A DNA stretch of 64,000 nt from Psychromarinibacter halotolerans (GCF_029168315.1 NZ_JARGYD010000004.1:124001-188000); one strand, 5' to 3'; numbered from the stretch's first letter, positions 24,682-35,120 are shown. The notes: generated by a model not told the origin, from the sequence alone. Numbers and translations are program-made.

Positions 24682-26319
24682 ATGACTTTGAATTTGCAGA
24701 TGCCCGAACGTGAAGACCTGAAGCCGCGTATTACGGTCTTCGGTGTCGGCGGCGCCGGTGGGAACGCCGTCAACAACATGATCGAGAAAGAGCTTGAGGG
24801 CGTCGAATTCGTTGTTGCGAACACCGACGCTCAAGCGCTTTCCCAAAGCCGCGCTGCCTCGCGGGTCCAGATTGGCGTGAAAGTGACCGAAGGTCTGGGC
24901 GCCGGTGCGCGTCCGTCCGTTGGCGCTGCTGCGGCGGAAGAGACCATCGAGGAGATCGTCGATCACCTCGCCGGGGCGCACATGTGCTTCATCACCGCCG
25001 GCATGGGCGGCGGCACCGGGACGGGTGCTGCGCCGATCATCGCACAGGCGGCACGCGAGCTGGGCGTTCTGACCGTCGGCGTCGTGACCAAGCCCTTCCA
25101 GTTCGAAGGTGCGAAGCGGATGCGCCAGGCCGAGGACGGCGTGGAAAATCTGCAGAAGATGGTCGACACGCTGATCATCATCCCGAACCAGAACCTGTTC
25201 CGCCTTGCCAACGAGAAGACGACCTTCACCGAAGCGTTCTCGATGGCGGACGACGTCCTGTACCAAGGCGTCAAAGGCGTCACCGACCTGATGGTCCGTC
25301 CGGGCCTCATCAACCTCGACTTTGCCGACGTTCGTGCCGTGATGGACGAAATGGGCAAGGCGATGATGGGCACCGGCGAAGCGGAAGGCGAGGATCGCGC
25401 GATCCAGGCCGCCGAGAAGGCCATCGCGAACCCGCTGCTGGACGAGATCTCGCTGCGCGGTGCGCGTGGTGTGCTGATCAACATCACCGGCGGTCACGAC
25501 CTGACCCTGTTCGAACTCGACGAAGCCGCGAACCGTATCCGCGAGGAAGTGGACGCCGAGGCCAACATCATCGTCGGCTCGACGCTGGAAGACCAGATGG
25601 AAGGCCGTATGCGCGTCTCCGTCGTGGCCACTGGCATCGACGCGTCCGAGAATGTCGCCGACATCCCGGTTCCGCGCCGCCGCCTGTCCGAGCCGCTCGC
25701 TACGCCAGAGGAGGTCGACGAAAAGTTCGAGGCCGGGTTTCCTCAGGCCCAGAAGATAGCGGCTGCGGACCAGCACGTCCCGGCCGCCGCGTCCGAGCCG
25801 AAGGTCGCATCGTTCGAGCCCGAGCAGCCGTCCTTCAAGGGGATGGAGACGAAGGCCGCCAAGAACGACACCGCGAGCCTGTTCGACGACGGTGACGATC
25901 TACCGCCGCCGGCGTATCAGCCGGAACCCGTCGCTGCCGCTCCGGCCGCTGTCGAGGACGAACAGTACTTCGACGATCCGCAGCCCGAGACTTTCGTCGC
26001 ACCCAAATCCAGTGCGCCGTCGCCCGAGATGCTGACCCGTCTGCAGAACGCCGTGAAGAACAGCCCGCGGGCGCGTCCTCAGGCGGTCGTCGCACAGCAA
26101 CCGGCCGCCGCAGAGCAGCCGACAGAGAAGCCGCGCTTTGGCATCAACTCGCTGATCGGCCGCATGACCGGCCATTCGGGCGAGGCCGCAACGGCCGCGA
26201 AACCGCAGCCGTCGGTGCGCCGGCAGCCGCCGGTGACGGCCCCGGAAGAAGAGATGGAGCTGGATCCGGAACAGGAACGGATCGAGATTCCGGCCTTCCT
26301 GCGGCGCCAAGCCAACTGA
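24682..26319 (+). CDS. ftsZ: cell division GTPase FtsZ
   Basis: This tubulin homologue forms the Z ring. FGVGGAGGNAVNNM is at residues 20-33, the tubulin signature GGGTGTG at 109-115, and the T7 loop NLDFADVRAVM near 210. After the GTPase core comes a long linker of roughly 200 residues rich in Pro, Ala and Glu, then the C-terminal peptide IEIPAFLRRQAN that binds FtsA. Length of 545 reflects the extended linker common in alphaproteobacteria. ATG 24682 follows GGAAAGAGG. Confidence 0.97.
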   Translation: MTLNLQMPEREDLKPRITVFGVGGAGGNAVNNMIEKELEGVEFVVANTDAQALSQSRAASRVQIGVKVTEGLGAGARPSVGAAAAEETIEEIVDHLAGAHMCFITAGMGGGTGTGAAPIIAQAARELGVLTVGVVTKPFQFEGAKRMRQAEDGVENLQKMVDTLIIIPNQNLFRLANEKTTFTEAFSMADDVLYQGVKGVTDLMVRPGLINLDFADVRAVMDEMGKAMMGTGEAEGEDRAIQAAEKAIANPLLDEISLRGARGVLINITGGHDLTLFELDEAANRIREEVDAEANIIVGSTLEDQMEGRMRVSVVATGIDASENVADIPVPRRRLSEPLATPEEVDEKFEAGFPQAQKIAAADQHVPAAASEPKVASFEPEQPSFKGMETKAAKNDTASLFDDGDDLPPPAYQPEPVAAAPAAVEDEQYFDDPQPETFVAPKSSAPSPEMLTRLQNAVKNSPRARPQAVVAQQPAAAEQPTEKPRFGINSLIGRMTGHSGEAATAAKPQPSVRRQPPVTAPEEEMELDPEQERIEIPAFLRRQAN

Positions 26320-26342
26320 TAGCGGTCACATAAACGACCCTG

Positions 26343-26371
26343 AAAAGACCGGCATCGCCCGGTCTTTTCTT
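26343..26371 (+). terminator. Rho-independent terminator after ftsZ
   Basis: AAAAGACCGG (26343-26352), loop CATCGC, CCGGTCTTTT (26359-26368), then CTTATTTT. A perfect ten-pair stem with a T-rich tail ends the dcw transcript before lpxC. Confidence 0.9.
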
Positions 26372-26539
26372 ATTTTAAATCAATGATTTGATGGCTTGAA
26401 TTTGCACATTGCGCATATTTTCGCTTACGTGCGAATCGCATGTTTCAGAGCGTTGCAAAGAGTGAATTGTAGTGAAGTTTTACGTTCCTTAACTGATGCT
26501 TGCCGGGAACCTTCTTCTCGGATTGGTGTGAGGCATACA

Positions 26540-27472
26540 GTGCAAACGACAATCAAGAACGCCGTGACCTTCACAGGCGTCGGTCTTCATGGCGGCGCCC
26601 CCGCCCGCGTGACGATCCTGCCGGCCTCTGCCGAGACGGGGATCTGGTTCCGCCGGGTGGACGTGACCGACAAGGACGCGCTGGTCCCCGCCCGCTGGGA
26701 TGCGGTCGAGGCCGTGCCGCTGTGCACGCGTTTGTTCAATCATGAAGGCGTCTCTGTCTCGACGGTAGAGCACCTGATGGCCGCGCTGGCCGGTTGCGGC
26801 GTGCACAACGCCATGATCGAGATCGACGGCCCCGAGGTTCCGATCCTCGACGGCAGCTCTGCCCCGTTTGTGCAGGGCATCCTGTCCAAGGGCATCCGCC
26901 GCCTGCGCGCGCCGCTGCGTGCGATCCGGGTGCTGAAGCCGGTCGAGGTTCGCAACGGCGAAGCCACCGCGCGCCTTGAGCCCGCAGATTCGCTGGAGAT
27001 CGAATTCAGCATCGATTTCGTGGATGCCGCCATCGGTCATCAGGAAAAGCGCCTGCACATGGCGAATGGCGCATTTCTGCATGAACTCTGCGACAGCCGC
27101 ACCTTCTGCCGCCGTGCAGATGTTGAAACTATGCAAGCCAACGGTCTGGCCCTTGGCGGCGTGCCGGGTGAGAACGCGGTTGTTTTCGACGGTGACCACG
27201 TTCTGTCGCCGGGCGGTCTGCGCCACACGGACGAACCGGTCCGCCACAAGATGCTGGACGCTCTTGGCGACCTTGCACTGGCCAGCTGCCCGATCCTTGG
27301 CCGCTATACCGGCATTCGGGCCGGCCATGCGCTGACGAACCAGCTGCTGCGGGCGCTGTTCGCGGACCCGATGGCCTATCGCGTCGTCCTGTGCGACGCC
27401 GACACGGTCGCGCGCCTTCCCGGCGCGGGCGTGACGCGCGGCGATCTTGCCGCGCTGGCCCACGCGGCCTGA
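26540..27472 (+). CDS. lpxC: UDP-3-O-acyl-N-acetylglucosamine deacetylase
   Basis: LpxC is the zinc-dependent committed step of lipid A synthesis. STVEHLMAALAG carries the first zinc-binding His, HKMLDALGDLAL the second His and the Asp, and RAGHALTNQLL the catalytic His. GTG 26540 gives the expected N terminus (VQTTIKNAVTFTGVGLHGG) and 310 residues; longer in-frame starts reach into an AT-rich leader. The 170 bases between the ftsZ terminator and this start should hold its promoter (TTGCAC at about 26402 with TTACGT 17 bases on is a weak candidate). Confidence 0.95.
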   Translation: MQTTIKNAVTFTGVGLHGGAPARVTILPASAETGIWFRRVDVTDKDALVPARWDAVEAVPLCTRLFNHEGVSVSTVEHLMAALAGCGVHNAMIEIDGPEVPILDGSSAPFVQGILSKGIRRLRAPLRAIRVLKPVEVRNGEATARLEPADSLEIEFSIDFVDAAIGHQEKRLHMANGAFLHELCDSRTFCRRADVETMQANGLALGGVPGENAVVFDGDHVLSPGGLRHTDEPVRHKMLDALGDLALASCPILGRYTGIRAGHALTNQLLRALFADPMAYRVVLCDADTVARLPGAGVTRGDLAALAHAA

Positions 27473-27631
27473 GACACGGTCTGAAACGGGCGGTTCATCG
27501 CCGCCCGTCCGGGTCTGTCCCGCGCCGCCGAAAGGGCTGTTGGCTCCCGGCATTTCTGTGCTAGACCAACGCGCAACAGGGCCGTCCGGCCGCGGCGGGC
27601 CGAATAAGAGCGGATAGGGTAAGGCAACTCC

Positions 27632-28468
27632 ATGAAGCTTCGGGCGACGCGAAAGGGTGCAATCGTTTCGATCCTGGCACTGGCCTTGGTGGCTTCGTGC
27701 GGGGGTGGTCGTGATCGTACCCCGATCGAGGATCAAAGCGCCGAACAGATCTATCAGAATGCCGAGTACCAGCTTGAAGTGAATCGCGCCGACGACGCGG
27801 CGCAGCTGTTCTCGGAGATCGAGCGCCTGTACCCGTATTCCGCGCTCGCGAAGCGGGCCCTGATCATGCAGGCCTACGCTTGGCATCAGGACAAGAAATA
27901 CGAGGAAACCCGCGCCGCCGCGCAGCGGTACCTTGAGTTCTACCCGGCGGACGAGGACGCGGCCTATGCGCAGTACCTGCTGGCGCTGAGCTATTACGAC
28001 CAGATCGACGAGGTCGGCCGCGACCAAGGCCTGACGTTCCAGGCTTTGCAGGCGCTTCGCGTTGTGATCGAGACGTATCCCGACAGCCAGTACGCGGACT
28101 CTGCGATCCTGAAGTTCGACCTTGCCTTCAACCACCTCGCCGCGAAAGAGATGGAGATCGGCCGCTACTATCACCGCCGCAAGCATTATACCGCGTCGAT
28201 CAGCCGGTTCCGCGCGGTGGTCGAGCAGTTCCAGACCACGACCCATACCCCCGAGGCGCTGTATCGCCTTGTCGAGGCTTACGTGGCGCTTGGTCTGTAC
28301 AGCGAGGCGCAGACGGCGGGTGCGATCCTGGGCTACAACTACCAGTCGACCGAATGGTACGACGACGCCTACACGCTGCTGACCGGCAAGGGCCTGCGGC
28401 TTGAACTGGCGGGCGACAACTGGCTGGCGCAGATCTATCGGCAGATGGTGCGGGGCGAATGGCTCTGA
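27632..28468 (+). CDS. bamD: outer membrane protein assembly lipoprotein BamD
   Basis: BamD is the essential lipoprotein of the BAM complex that inserts beta-barrel proteins. The signal peptide ends in a lipobox, LVASC, with Cys23 as the lipidated residue. TPR helices follow, including AEYQLEVNRADDAAQLFSEI and YYHRRKHYTASISRFRAV. Length of 278 is normal. recN follows 66 bases later. Confidence 0.93.
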   Translation: MKLRATRKGAIVSILALALVASCGGGRDRTPIEDQSAEQIYQNAEYQLEVNRADDAAQLFSEIERLYPYSALAKRALIMQAYAWHQDKKYEETRAAAQRYLEFYPADEDAAYAQYLLALSYYDQIDEVGRDQGLTFQALQALRVVIETYPDSQYADSAILKFDLAFNHLAAKEMEIGRYYHRRKHYTASISRFRAVVEQFQTTTHTPEALYRLVEAYVALGLYSEAQTAGAILGYNYQSTEWYDDAYTLLTGKGLRLELAGDNWLAQIYRQMVRGEWL

Positions 28469-28534
28469 CACGCTGCGTTGCCGTCGGGCTGACTTGTCGC
28501 GTCGTGGCCTCCTGCGGGGGGCTTCGATAGCGCC

Positions 28535-30184
28535 ATGCTGCGCAGTCTCGACATCCGGGACATCCTGATCATCGACCGGCTGGAACTTGACTTCCAGCCC
28601 GGCCTCAACGTGCTGACCGGTGAAACCGGGGCAGGTAAGTCGATCCTTCTCGACAGCCTTGGCTTCGTGCTGGGGTGGCGGGGCAGGGCGGAACTGGTCC
28701 GCACCGGCGCCGAGCAGGGCGAGGTCACCGCCGTCTTCGACCTGCGCGAAGGCCACCCGGCCCATGCGGTTCTGGCCGAGGCGGGCTTTCCCGAGACCGA
28801 GGAACTGATCCTGCGCCGGGTCAACACCGCCGACGGGCGCAAGACCGCGTTCGTGAACGATCGCCGCACGTCGGGCGATATCCTGCGGCGGCTGTCGGAC
28901 ACCTTGGTGGAACTGCACGGCCAACAGGACGATCGCGGGCTGCTGAACACGCGCGGCCATCGGCTGTTGCTGGACGACTATGCCGGGGCGGGGGCCCTGC
29001 TGTCGTCGACCCGCGCGGCGTGGCGCGCCGTGGGCGCGGCCCGCAAGGCGCTGGAGCAGGCCGAGGCGGGGCTGGCGGCAATCCGCGAGGAAGAGGACTT
29101 CCTGCGCCACGCCACCACGGAACTGGACGCGCTTGATCCGCAGCCGGGGGAAGAGGCCCAGCTGGATGACCGCCGCCGCCTGATGCAGGCCGCCGGCCGC
29201 ATCCGCGAGGACGTGTCGCGCGCCCATGCCGCGCTGGGATACGATGGCGCCGAGGGCATGATCTCGGACGCGATCCGGTGGCTGGACGGCGCAGCCGATC
29301 AGGCCGAGGGCCGGCTGGACGCGCCGCTGACCGCGCTTGCCCGTGCGCTGACCGAACTCGGAGAGGCCGAACAGGCCGTGGCCGACGCGCTGGAATCGAT
29401 GGAGGTCGACCCGGGCGAGTTGGAACGCGTGGAAGAACGCCTGTTCGCGATCCGCGGGCTTGCCCGCAAGCACGGTGTCGCGCCGGACGAGCTTGGCGAC
29501 TTCGCGGAACGGCTGCGGACGCAGCTTGCGGCGCTGGACAGCGGTGCGGCGGATCTCAAGTCGTTGCAGGCCGCACTTGCCACGGCGGAAGCCGCCTATG
29601 ACAGCGAAGCCGCCAAGCTGTCCGACCTGCGCCGAAAGGCGGCGGGAAAGCTGGACCGCGCGATGGCGAAGGAACTGGCCCCGCTGAAGATGGAACGCGC
29701 CGTCTTCGCGACCGAACTCGACGACGCCGATCCGGGCCCCGAAGGGCGTGACGCCGTGGCCTTCACCGTGGCCACCAACCCGGGCGCGCCGTCAGGGCCG
29801 CTGAACAAGATCGCCTCGGGCGGCGAACTCAGCCGCTTCTTGCTGGCGCTCAAGGTCTGCCTGACCGGCACCGACAGCGGCATTACGCTGATCTTCGACG
29901 AGATCGACCGTGGCGTCGGCGGTGCGACTGCGGACGCCGTCGGGCGGCGGCTGGAAAGCCTTGCGCACAAGGGGCAGGTGCTGGTGGTGACCCACTCGCC
30001 GCAAGTGGCGGCGCGCGGGGCGCATCACTGGCAGGTGGCCAAGCGCGTGTCGAAGGGCGCGACCCTGTCGCAGGTCACGCCGCTGGAAGGCACTGGCCGC
30101 GTGGACGAGATCGCACGGATGCTGGCCGGCGATACGATCACCGAAGAGGCGCGTGGCGCGGCGCGCGCCCTGCTGGAAGGCTAG
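28535..30184 (+). CDS. recN: DNA repair protein RecN
   Basis: RecN is an SMC-like ATPase used in double-strand break repair. Walker A GETGAGKS lies near residue 29, a central coiled coil spans about residues 150-360, the ABC signature SGGELSRFLLALK is near 430, and Walker B IFDEIDRGVGG near 455. Length of 549 is typical. It converges on the following minus-strand gene with only six bases between stop codons. Confidence 0.95.
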   Translation: MLRSLDIRDILIIDRLELDFQPGLNVLTGETGAGKSILLDSLGFVLGWRGRAELVRTGAEQGEVTAVFDLREGHPAHAVLAEAGFPETEELILRRVNTADGRKTAFVNDRRTSGDILRRLSDTLVELHGQQDDRGLLNTRGHRLLLDDYAGAGALLSSTRAAWRAVGAARKALEQAEAGLAAIREEEDFLRHATTELDALDPQPGEEAQLDDRRRLMQAAGRIREDVSRAHAALGYDGAEGMISDAIRWLDGAADQAEGRLDAPLTALARALTELGEAEQAVADALESMEVDPGELERVEERLFAIRGLARKHGVAPDELGDFAERLRTQLAALDSGAADLKSLQAALATAEAAYDSEAAKLSDLRRKAAGKLDRAMAKELAPLKMERAVFATELDDADPGPEGRDAVAFTVATNPGAPSGPLNKIASGGELSRFLLALKVCLTGTDSGITLIFDEIDRGVGGATADAVGRRLESLAHKGQVLVVTHSPQVAARGAHHWQVAKRVSKGATLSQVTPLEGTGRVDEIARMLAGDTITEEARGAARALLEG

Positions 30185-30196
30185 GCGAGCCTAGCC
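30179..30196. terminator. palindrome spanning both stop codons of recN and the TSUP gene
   Basis: GGCTAGGC (30179-30186), GA, GCCTAGCC (30189-30196) is a perfect eight-pair hairpin that contains the TAG stops of both convergent genes. No T tract follows on either strand, so any termination would be weak; it may protect the 3' ends. Confidence 0.5.
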
Positions 30197-30940
30197 CCAC
30201 AGCCGCATCGCACCGGCCCAGACCAGACGCAGCGACAGCAGGACAAGGATCGCGTTCAGGACCTTTTTGAACAGCGCCTCGTTGATGCGGGCCAGCATGT
30301 GCTTGCCGATCCACGTTCCGACGAACCCCGCCAGCACCAGCGCAAGAATGAACAGCGCCCATTCCGAAAAGGCGAAGCCAAGGAAGCCGAACATCAGTAC
30401 CTTCAGCCCGTGCTGCACGGTCATCAGCGTGGCGTGGGTTCCGACATAGGCGTGCCGGTCATAGCCTTGCGCCCGGACATAGGCCGCGACGAAGGGGCCG
30501 GTGCCGCCGATGAACATCGACAGAAAGCTAGAGAACGCCCCCGACACCGCGCCCCATTTGCGCAGGAAGGCAGGCGGTTTGCCGACCACCGTCCACAGGA
30601 TGAAGACGCCCACCGCGATCTGAAGCCAGCCGGGATGCAGCTGCACGACGGTCATGCCGCCGATCAGCACGCCGATGATGGACCCGATCACGAAAGGCCA
30701 GAAGACCTGCCACTGGGTGTAGCGCACGAACAGGGCCGCGCGACCGGTGTTCGAACCCAGCTGCACCACGCCGTGCACCGGAATAATCGCCGCAGGGGGC
30801 AGAAGGGACGCCAGCACCGCCAGCATCACCCCACCGCCACCGATGCCGAATGACGCGGTGATGAAGGACGAGAAGGCGCTGACAATCAGCAGCAGCGCCG
30901 CGACCAGCGGATCCAGTCCGCCCGTGAACAAGTCGATCAT
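30191..30940 (-). CDS. TSUP (TauE/SafE) family permease
   Basis: About 249 residues with seven to eight hydrophobic helices and the paired glycine-rich segments typical of TauE/SafE exporters (FITASFGIGGGGVMLA near residue 30; FLSMFIGGTGPFVAAY near 145). Such inner-membrane proteins move sulfite, sulfonates or related anions; the substrate cannot be deduced. ATG 30940 is favoured; GTG 30958 is six codons upstream. Confidence 0.88.
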   Translation of the reverse strand: MIDLFTGGLDPLVAALLLIVSAFSSFITASFGIGGGGVMLAVLASLLPPAAIIPVHGVVQLGSNTGRAALFVRYTQWQVFWPFVIGSIIGVLIGGMTVVQLHPGWLQIAVGVFILWTVVGKPPAFLRKWGAVSGAFSSFLSMFIGGTGPFVAAYVRAQGYDRHAYVGTHATLMTVQHGLKVLMFGFLGFAFSEWALFILALVLAGFVGTWIGKHMLARINEALFKKVLNAILVLLSLRLVWAGAMRLWG

Positions 30941-30965
30941 GCCGTCACTGCCCCTCACACCCTAT

Positions 30966-30981
30966 GTATACCGTCGTATAC
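30966..30981. promoter_or_regulatory. GTATAC inverted repeat upstream of the TSUP gene
   Basis: GTATACCGTCGTATAC consists of two palindromic hexamers four bases apart, 26 bases upstream of the TSUP start. Half-sites of this kind (GT-N-N-AC) are common in GntR-family operators. No regulator gene adjoins. Confidence 0.4.
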
Positions 30982-31003
30982 TGTTCTGCGGGGGATGGGA
31001 AGA

Positions 31004-31771
31004 TCAGACGAGATCGGTCTCGTCCGCCAGCACCATCGCAGAGATGCCGCCATCCACGGGAATCGCCTGTCCGCGCATCCAGCCGCTGTCCGGCCCGGCA
31101 AGGAAGGCGATAACGGCGGCGATCTCGTCCGCCGTGCCGGCGCGGCCGACGCGGGCAAGCGACCCTGCGGCGCGTTCTCCAAGGGCGGCTTTGAAGTCCG
31201 ACAGGATCGGCGTGTCCACCGCCGAGGGGCAGACGCAGTTCGCGCGCAGGCCCTTCGCCAGCAGCCGCTCGGTCTGGCGGATGGTCCAGACGATGACCGC
31301 CTCTTTCGACAGGCAATAGGCGCGCAGCGGGTCGATGTGGTTCGCGGCGACGAAGTCCGGCAGGCTGTCGGGGCCGGGCAGCCCCATCAGCGCCTTCACC
31401 TGCGGCAGGTTCTCACGCCAGTGTTCGCCCGCCCGCGACGCGGTGGCGACGATGGACGCGCCGGGCGCCAGTTTGGGTTCCAGCGCGGTGGCGGTGGCCA
31501 TCAGGCCGAACACGTTCACCGCCAGCAACTGCGCGGCGTTTCCGTCGCGCGGGGGCAGGCCAGCGTTCAGGATCAGCGCGTCGAACGGACCCTCTGCCGC
31601 ATCGGCGGCCTGCGCCACGGCGGCCGTGTCGGCCATGTCCACCGGAAGCCAGCGGTCGACGCCCTCGGGCTTTGCGATGTCGAAAGCGGTGATTCGGTGT
31701 CCGGCGGCTTTCAGGCGCCGCACAAGGGCCGCCCCGATCCCCGAGGCCGCGCCGGTCAGGGCGATATGCAT
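31004..31771 (-). CDS. short-chain dehydrogenase/reductase
   Basis: A 255-residue Rossmann enzyme using NAD(P)H. The cofactor loop TGAASGIGAALV is at residues 6-17, LILNAG near 90, and the catalytic Tyr-x-x-x-Lys is YCLSK near 165; the C-terminal PVDGG is conserved. The spacing and the sequence before YCLSK resemble 3-alpha-hydroxysteroid dehydrogenase-like SDRs, but the substrate is uncertain. The TSUP gene follows 63 bases downstream on the same strand. Confidence 0.88.
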   Translation of the reverse strand: MHIALTGAASGIGAALVRRLKAAGHRITAFDIAKPEGVDRWLPVDMADTAAVAQAADAAEGPFDALILNAGLPPRDGNAAQLLAVNVFGLMATATALEPKLAPGASIVATASRAGEHWRENLPQVKALMGLPGPDSLPDFVAANHIDPLRAYCLSKEAVIVWTIRQTERLLAKGLRANCVCPSAVDTPILSDFKAALGERAAGSLARVGRAGTADEIAAVIAFLAGPDSGWMRGQAIPVDGGISAMVLADETDLV

Positions 31772-31889
31772 GGGTTGTTCTCCGTTTGCTTAACACTGGC
31801 CGCCTTCGGCACCCTTGGCCAGTGCCAGATGACAGCGGTGTTACAGCATTTCACTTGACGCAACGGCGTTTCAGGGCCGACCATAAGCC

Positions 31890-32438
31890 ATGACGTGCCG
31901 CATCCGCCTGTTGGGCCCCGTCCTCGCCATGCTGGCGCTATTCCCGGTCGCTGTCCCGGCGCAGCAAGGCGGGGACGAGGGTTACGAGGCGCTTCTGGCC
32001 GCGCTGGCAAACGCCGGCACGCCCGCCGAAGCGCAAGCAATCGTGCCGCGGATCTGGGATGTCTGGCTGACCGCCCCCGACGACGCCGCGCAGGAAGTGC
32101 TGGAAGAGGCGCTGTCCCGGCGGTCGGCTTATGACTATGCCGGGGCTCTTAAGCATCTGAACATACTGGTGGAATCCTATCCCACTTATGCCGAGGGCTG
32201 GAACCAGCGGGCCACCGTCCGGTTCCTTGTCGGCGACTACGAAGGCGCGCTGGCCGACGTCGAGGAAGTGCTGAAGCACGAACCGCGGCATTTCGGCGCC
32301 CTTGCGGGGCGGGGGATGATTTATTTCCAGCAGGGTCGCCTGCCGCTGGCGCAGCTGTCCGTGCGCAACGCGCTGCGGGTTCATCCCTTCTTGGCCGAAC
32401 GTGCCATTCTGGACATTCCGGCGGGTCAGGAACTTTGA
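31890..32438 (+). CDS. secreted TPR protein
   Basis: A 182-residue protein with an N-terminal signal peptide (LLGPVLAMLALFPVAVPAQQ, cleavage probably after Ala) and two to three TPR units, for example YDYAGALKHLNILVESYPTY and YEGALADVEEVLKHEPRHF. Likely periplasmic and a protein-protein adaptor; proteins of this kind are common in Rhodobacteraceae and their targets are unknown. It is divergent from the SDR gene. Confidence 0.82.
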   Translation: MTCRIRLLGPVLAMLALFPVAVPAQQGGDEGYEALLAALANAGTPAEAQAIVPRIWDVWLTAPDDAAQEVLEEALSRRSAYDYAGALKHLNILVESYPTYAEGWNQRATVRFLVGDYEGALADVEEVLKHEPRHFGALAGRGMIYFQQGRLPLAQLSVRNALRVHPFLAERAILDIPAGQEL

Positions 32439-32613
32439 ATTTCCCGCCTTTTGTTCGCTAATCGGTGGATTTTTCCTCACCGCGAGCCAGCTATACGCAC
32501 CGAGGGCCGCAAATCCCGTCGAAAAGACGGATATGCACCACGGTAGGTCGCTGGTCGTGCCGCGATCCGGTTGCGCATCATTTAGACATTTGTTTGGATG
32601 CTGAGCGAAACGA

Positions 32614-32659
32614 GGGCGATCAACGCCACGATGCAAAGCGAAAACGGGGCGATCAACGC
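32614..32659 (+). repeat. 13-base direct repeat before the ABC operon
   Basis: GGGCGATCAACGC occurs at 32614-32626 and 32647-32659, 33 bases apart, in the leader just before the chosen start of the ABC ATPase gene. It may be a regulator site or a duplicated fragment. Confidence 0.45.
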
Positions 32660-32684
32660 ACCGGGAACAACAGGGAGAACTGGC

Positions 32685-33785
<1,101 letters not shown>

Positions 33786-33872
33786 TCGAGTTTCCCCCCG
33801 ATGCACGGCCTGCCCGGGGCCAAGGGGATGGAAAAGGGAGATACGGGAAAACGACAACAGGAGAGATTTCGT

Positions 33873-34985
33873 ATGAAACTCAAGTCACTGATGCTTATGA
33901 CCGGCGCCGCCGTCGCGGCAGCGCCGATGGCGTTTGCACAGGAAATGTCCGACAGCATGACGCTTGTCAGCTGGGGCGGTGCTTACCAGAACAGCCAAGT
34001 TCAGGCCTACGCCAACCCCTACATGGAAGCGAACCCGGAAGTCGAAATCGTTTGGGACGAAAGCTCGAACGAAGCCGTGGCTCAGCTGCGCGCAATGGAC
34101 GAAGCGGGCAACATCACCTGGGATCTCGTCGACGTCGTGGCGGCTGACGCCATCCGTCTGTGCGACGAAGGTCTGGCGATGGAAGTCGACCACGACGAAA
34201 TCCTTGCCCCGGCGCCTGACGGCACCTCGGCCGAGGATGACTTTGGCGACATGATCGTCAGCGATTGCTTCATCCCGCAGATCGCTTACTCGACCACCTT
34301 CGGCTACCGCACCGACATGGTGCCGGAAGGCGTCGATGCGCCGTCGGAAATCTGCGACGTGTTTGACCTGGAAACCTATCCGGGCCAGCGCGCGCTGGAA
34401 CGCCGTCCGATCAACAACATGGAATGGGCGCTTCTCTGCGACGGCGTCGCCAAGGACGAGATCTACGACGTGCTCGCCACGCCGGAAGGTCAGGATCAGG
34501 CGCTTGCCAAGCTCGACACCATCAAGGACAGCGTTGTCTGGTGGTCCGCCGGCGCCGACACGCCCCAGCTTCTGGCTGACGGCGAAGTCTTCATCGGTTC
34601 GACCTACAATGGTCGTCTGTTCTCGGTCATCGAAGAGCAGGACCAGCCGGTTGCGATGATGTGGGACGCTCAGGTCTATGACCTTGACGGCTGGATCATC
34701 CCCGAAGGTCTGCCGGAAGATCGTCTCGCTCGCGTGATGGATTTCCTGTACTTCGCCACCGACACCCAGCGTCTGGCCGATCAGGCTGCGTACATCTCCT
34801 ACGGCCCGGCCCGCGTTTCGTCCGGCCCGCTTGTCGGCGAGCACGCCGAACTGGGGATCGACATGGCGCCGCACATGCCGACGGCTGAAGCCAACGCTGG
34901 CAACACCTTCGTCTACAACTACGAGTTCTGGGCCGACTATCGCGACGACATCGACGCGAAGTTCCAAGCCTGGCTCGCTCAGTAA
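33873..34985 (+). CDS. periplasmic solute-binding protein (PotD-like)
   Basis: A 370-residue periplasmic receptor with signal peptide KLKSLMLMTGAAVAAAPMAF cut before QEMSDS. The mature start MTLVSWGGAYQNSQVQAY and NITWDLVDV match spermidine/putrescine-type binding proteins, and several acidic and Trp residues (VVWWSAGAD) suggest a cationic ligand. ATG 33873 follows CAGGAGAG. Which polyamine or opine it binds is not decided. Confidence 0.88.
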   Translation: MKLKSLMLMTGAAVAAAPMAFAQEMSDSMTLVSWGGAYQNSQVQAYANPYMEANPEVEIVWDESSNEAVAQLRAMDEAGNITWDLVDVVAADAIRLCDEGLAMEVDHDEILAPAPDGTSAEDDFGDMIVSDCFIPQIAYSTTFGYRTDMVPEGVDAPSEICDVFDLETYPGQRALERRPINNMEWALLCDGVAKDEIYDVLATPEGQDQALAKLDTIKDSVVWWSAGADTPQLLADGEVFIGSTYNGRLFSVIEEQDQPVAMMWDAQVYDLDGWIIPEGLPEDRLARVMDFLYFATDTQRLADQAAYISYGPARVSSGPLVGEHAELGIDMAPHMPTAEANAGNTFVYNYEFWADYRDDIDAKFQAWLAQ

Positions 34986-34997
34986 GATTGACAGACC

Positions 34998-35067
34998 GGC
35001 GCGTTCCTTTCGGGGCGCGCCACCCTGTCACAAGATAACGGAGCGGCCCGGCCCAGCGTTGGGCCGC
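34998..35067 (+). promoter_or_regulatory. two intercistronic hairpins after the binding-protein gene
   Basis: GGCGCG (34998-35003) pairs with CGCGCC (35016-35021), and GCGGCCC (35043-35049) with GGGCCGC (35061-35067). Neither has a T tract. Hairpins here often protect the upstream mRNA so that the receptor is made in excess over the membrane components. Confidence 0.55.
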
Positions 35068-35120
35068 TTCCCAAAAACCAAAGTCAAAAATCAAAAAACG
35101 ACAACGGGGAACACACGATC

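Noticed and set aside
26489..29473. Minus-strand open frame of 994 codons
   Set aside because: It lies antisense to lpxC, bamD and recN, which have clear family motifs. Long antisense frames are expected in DNA of this GC content.
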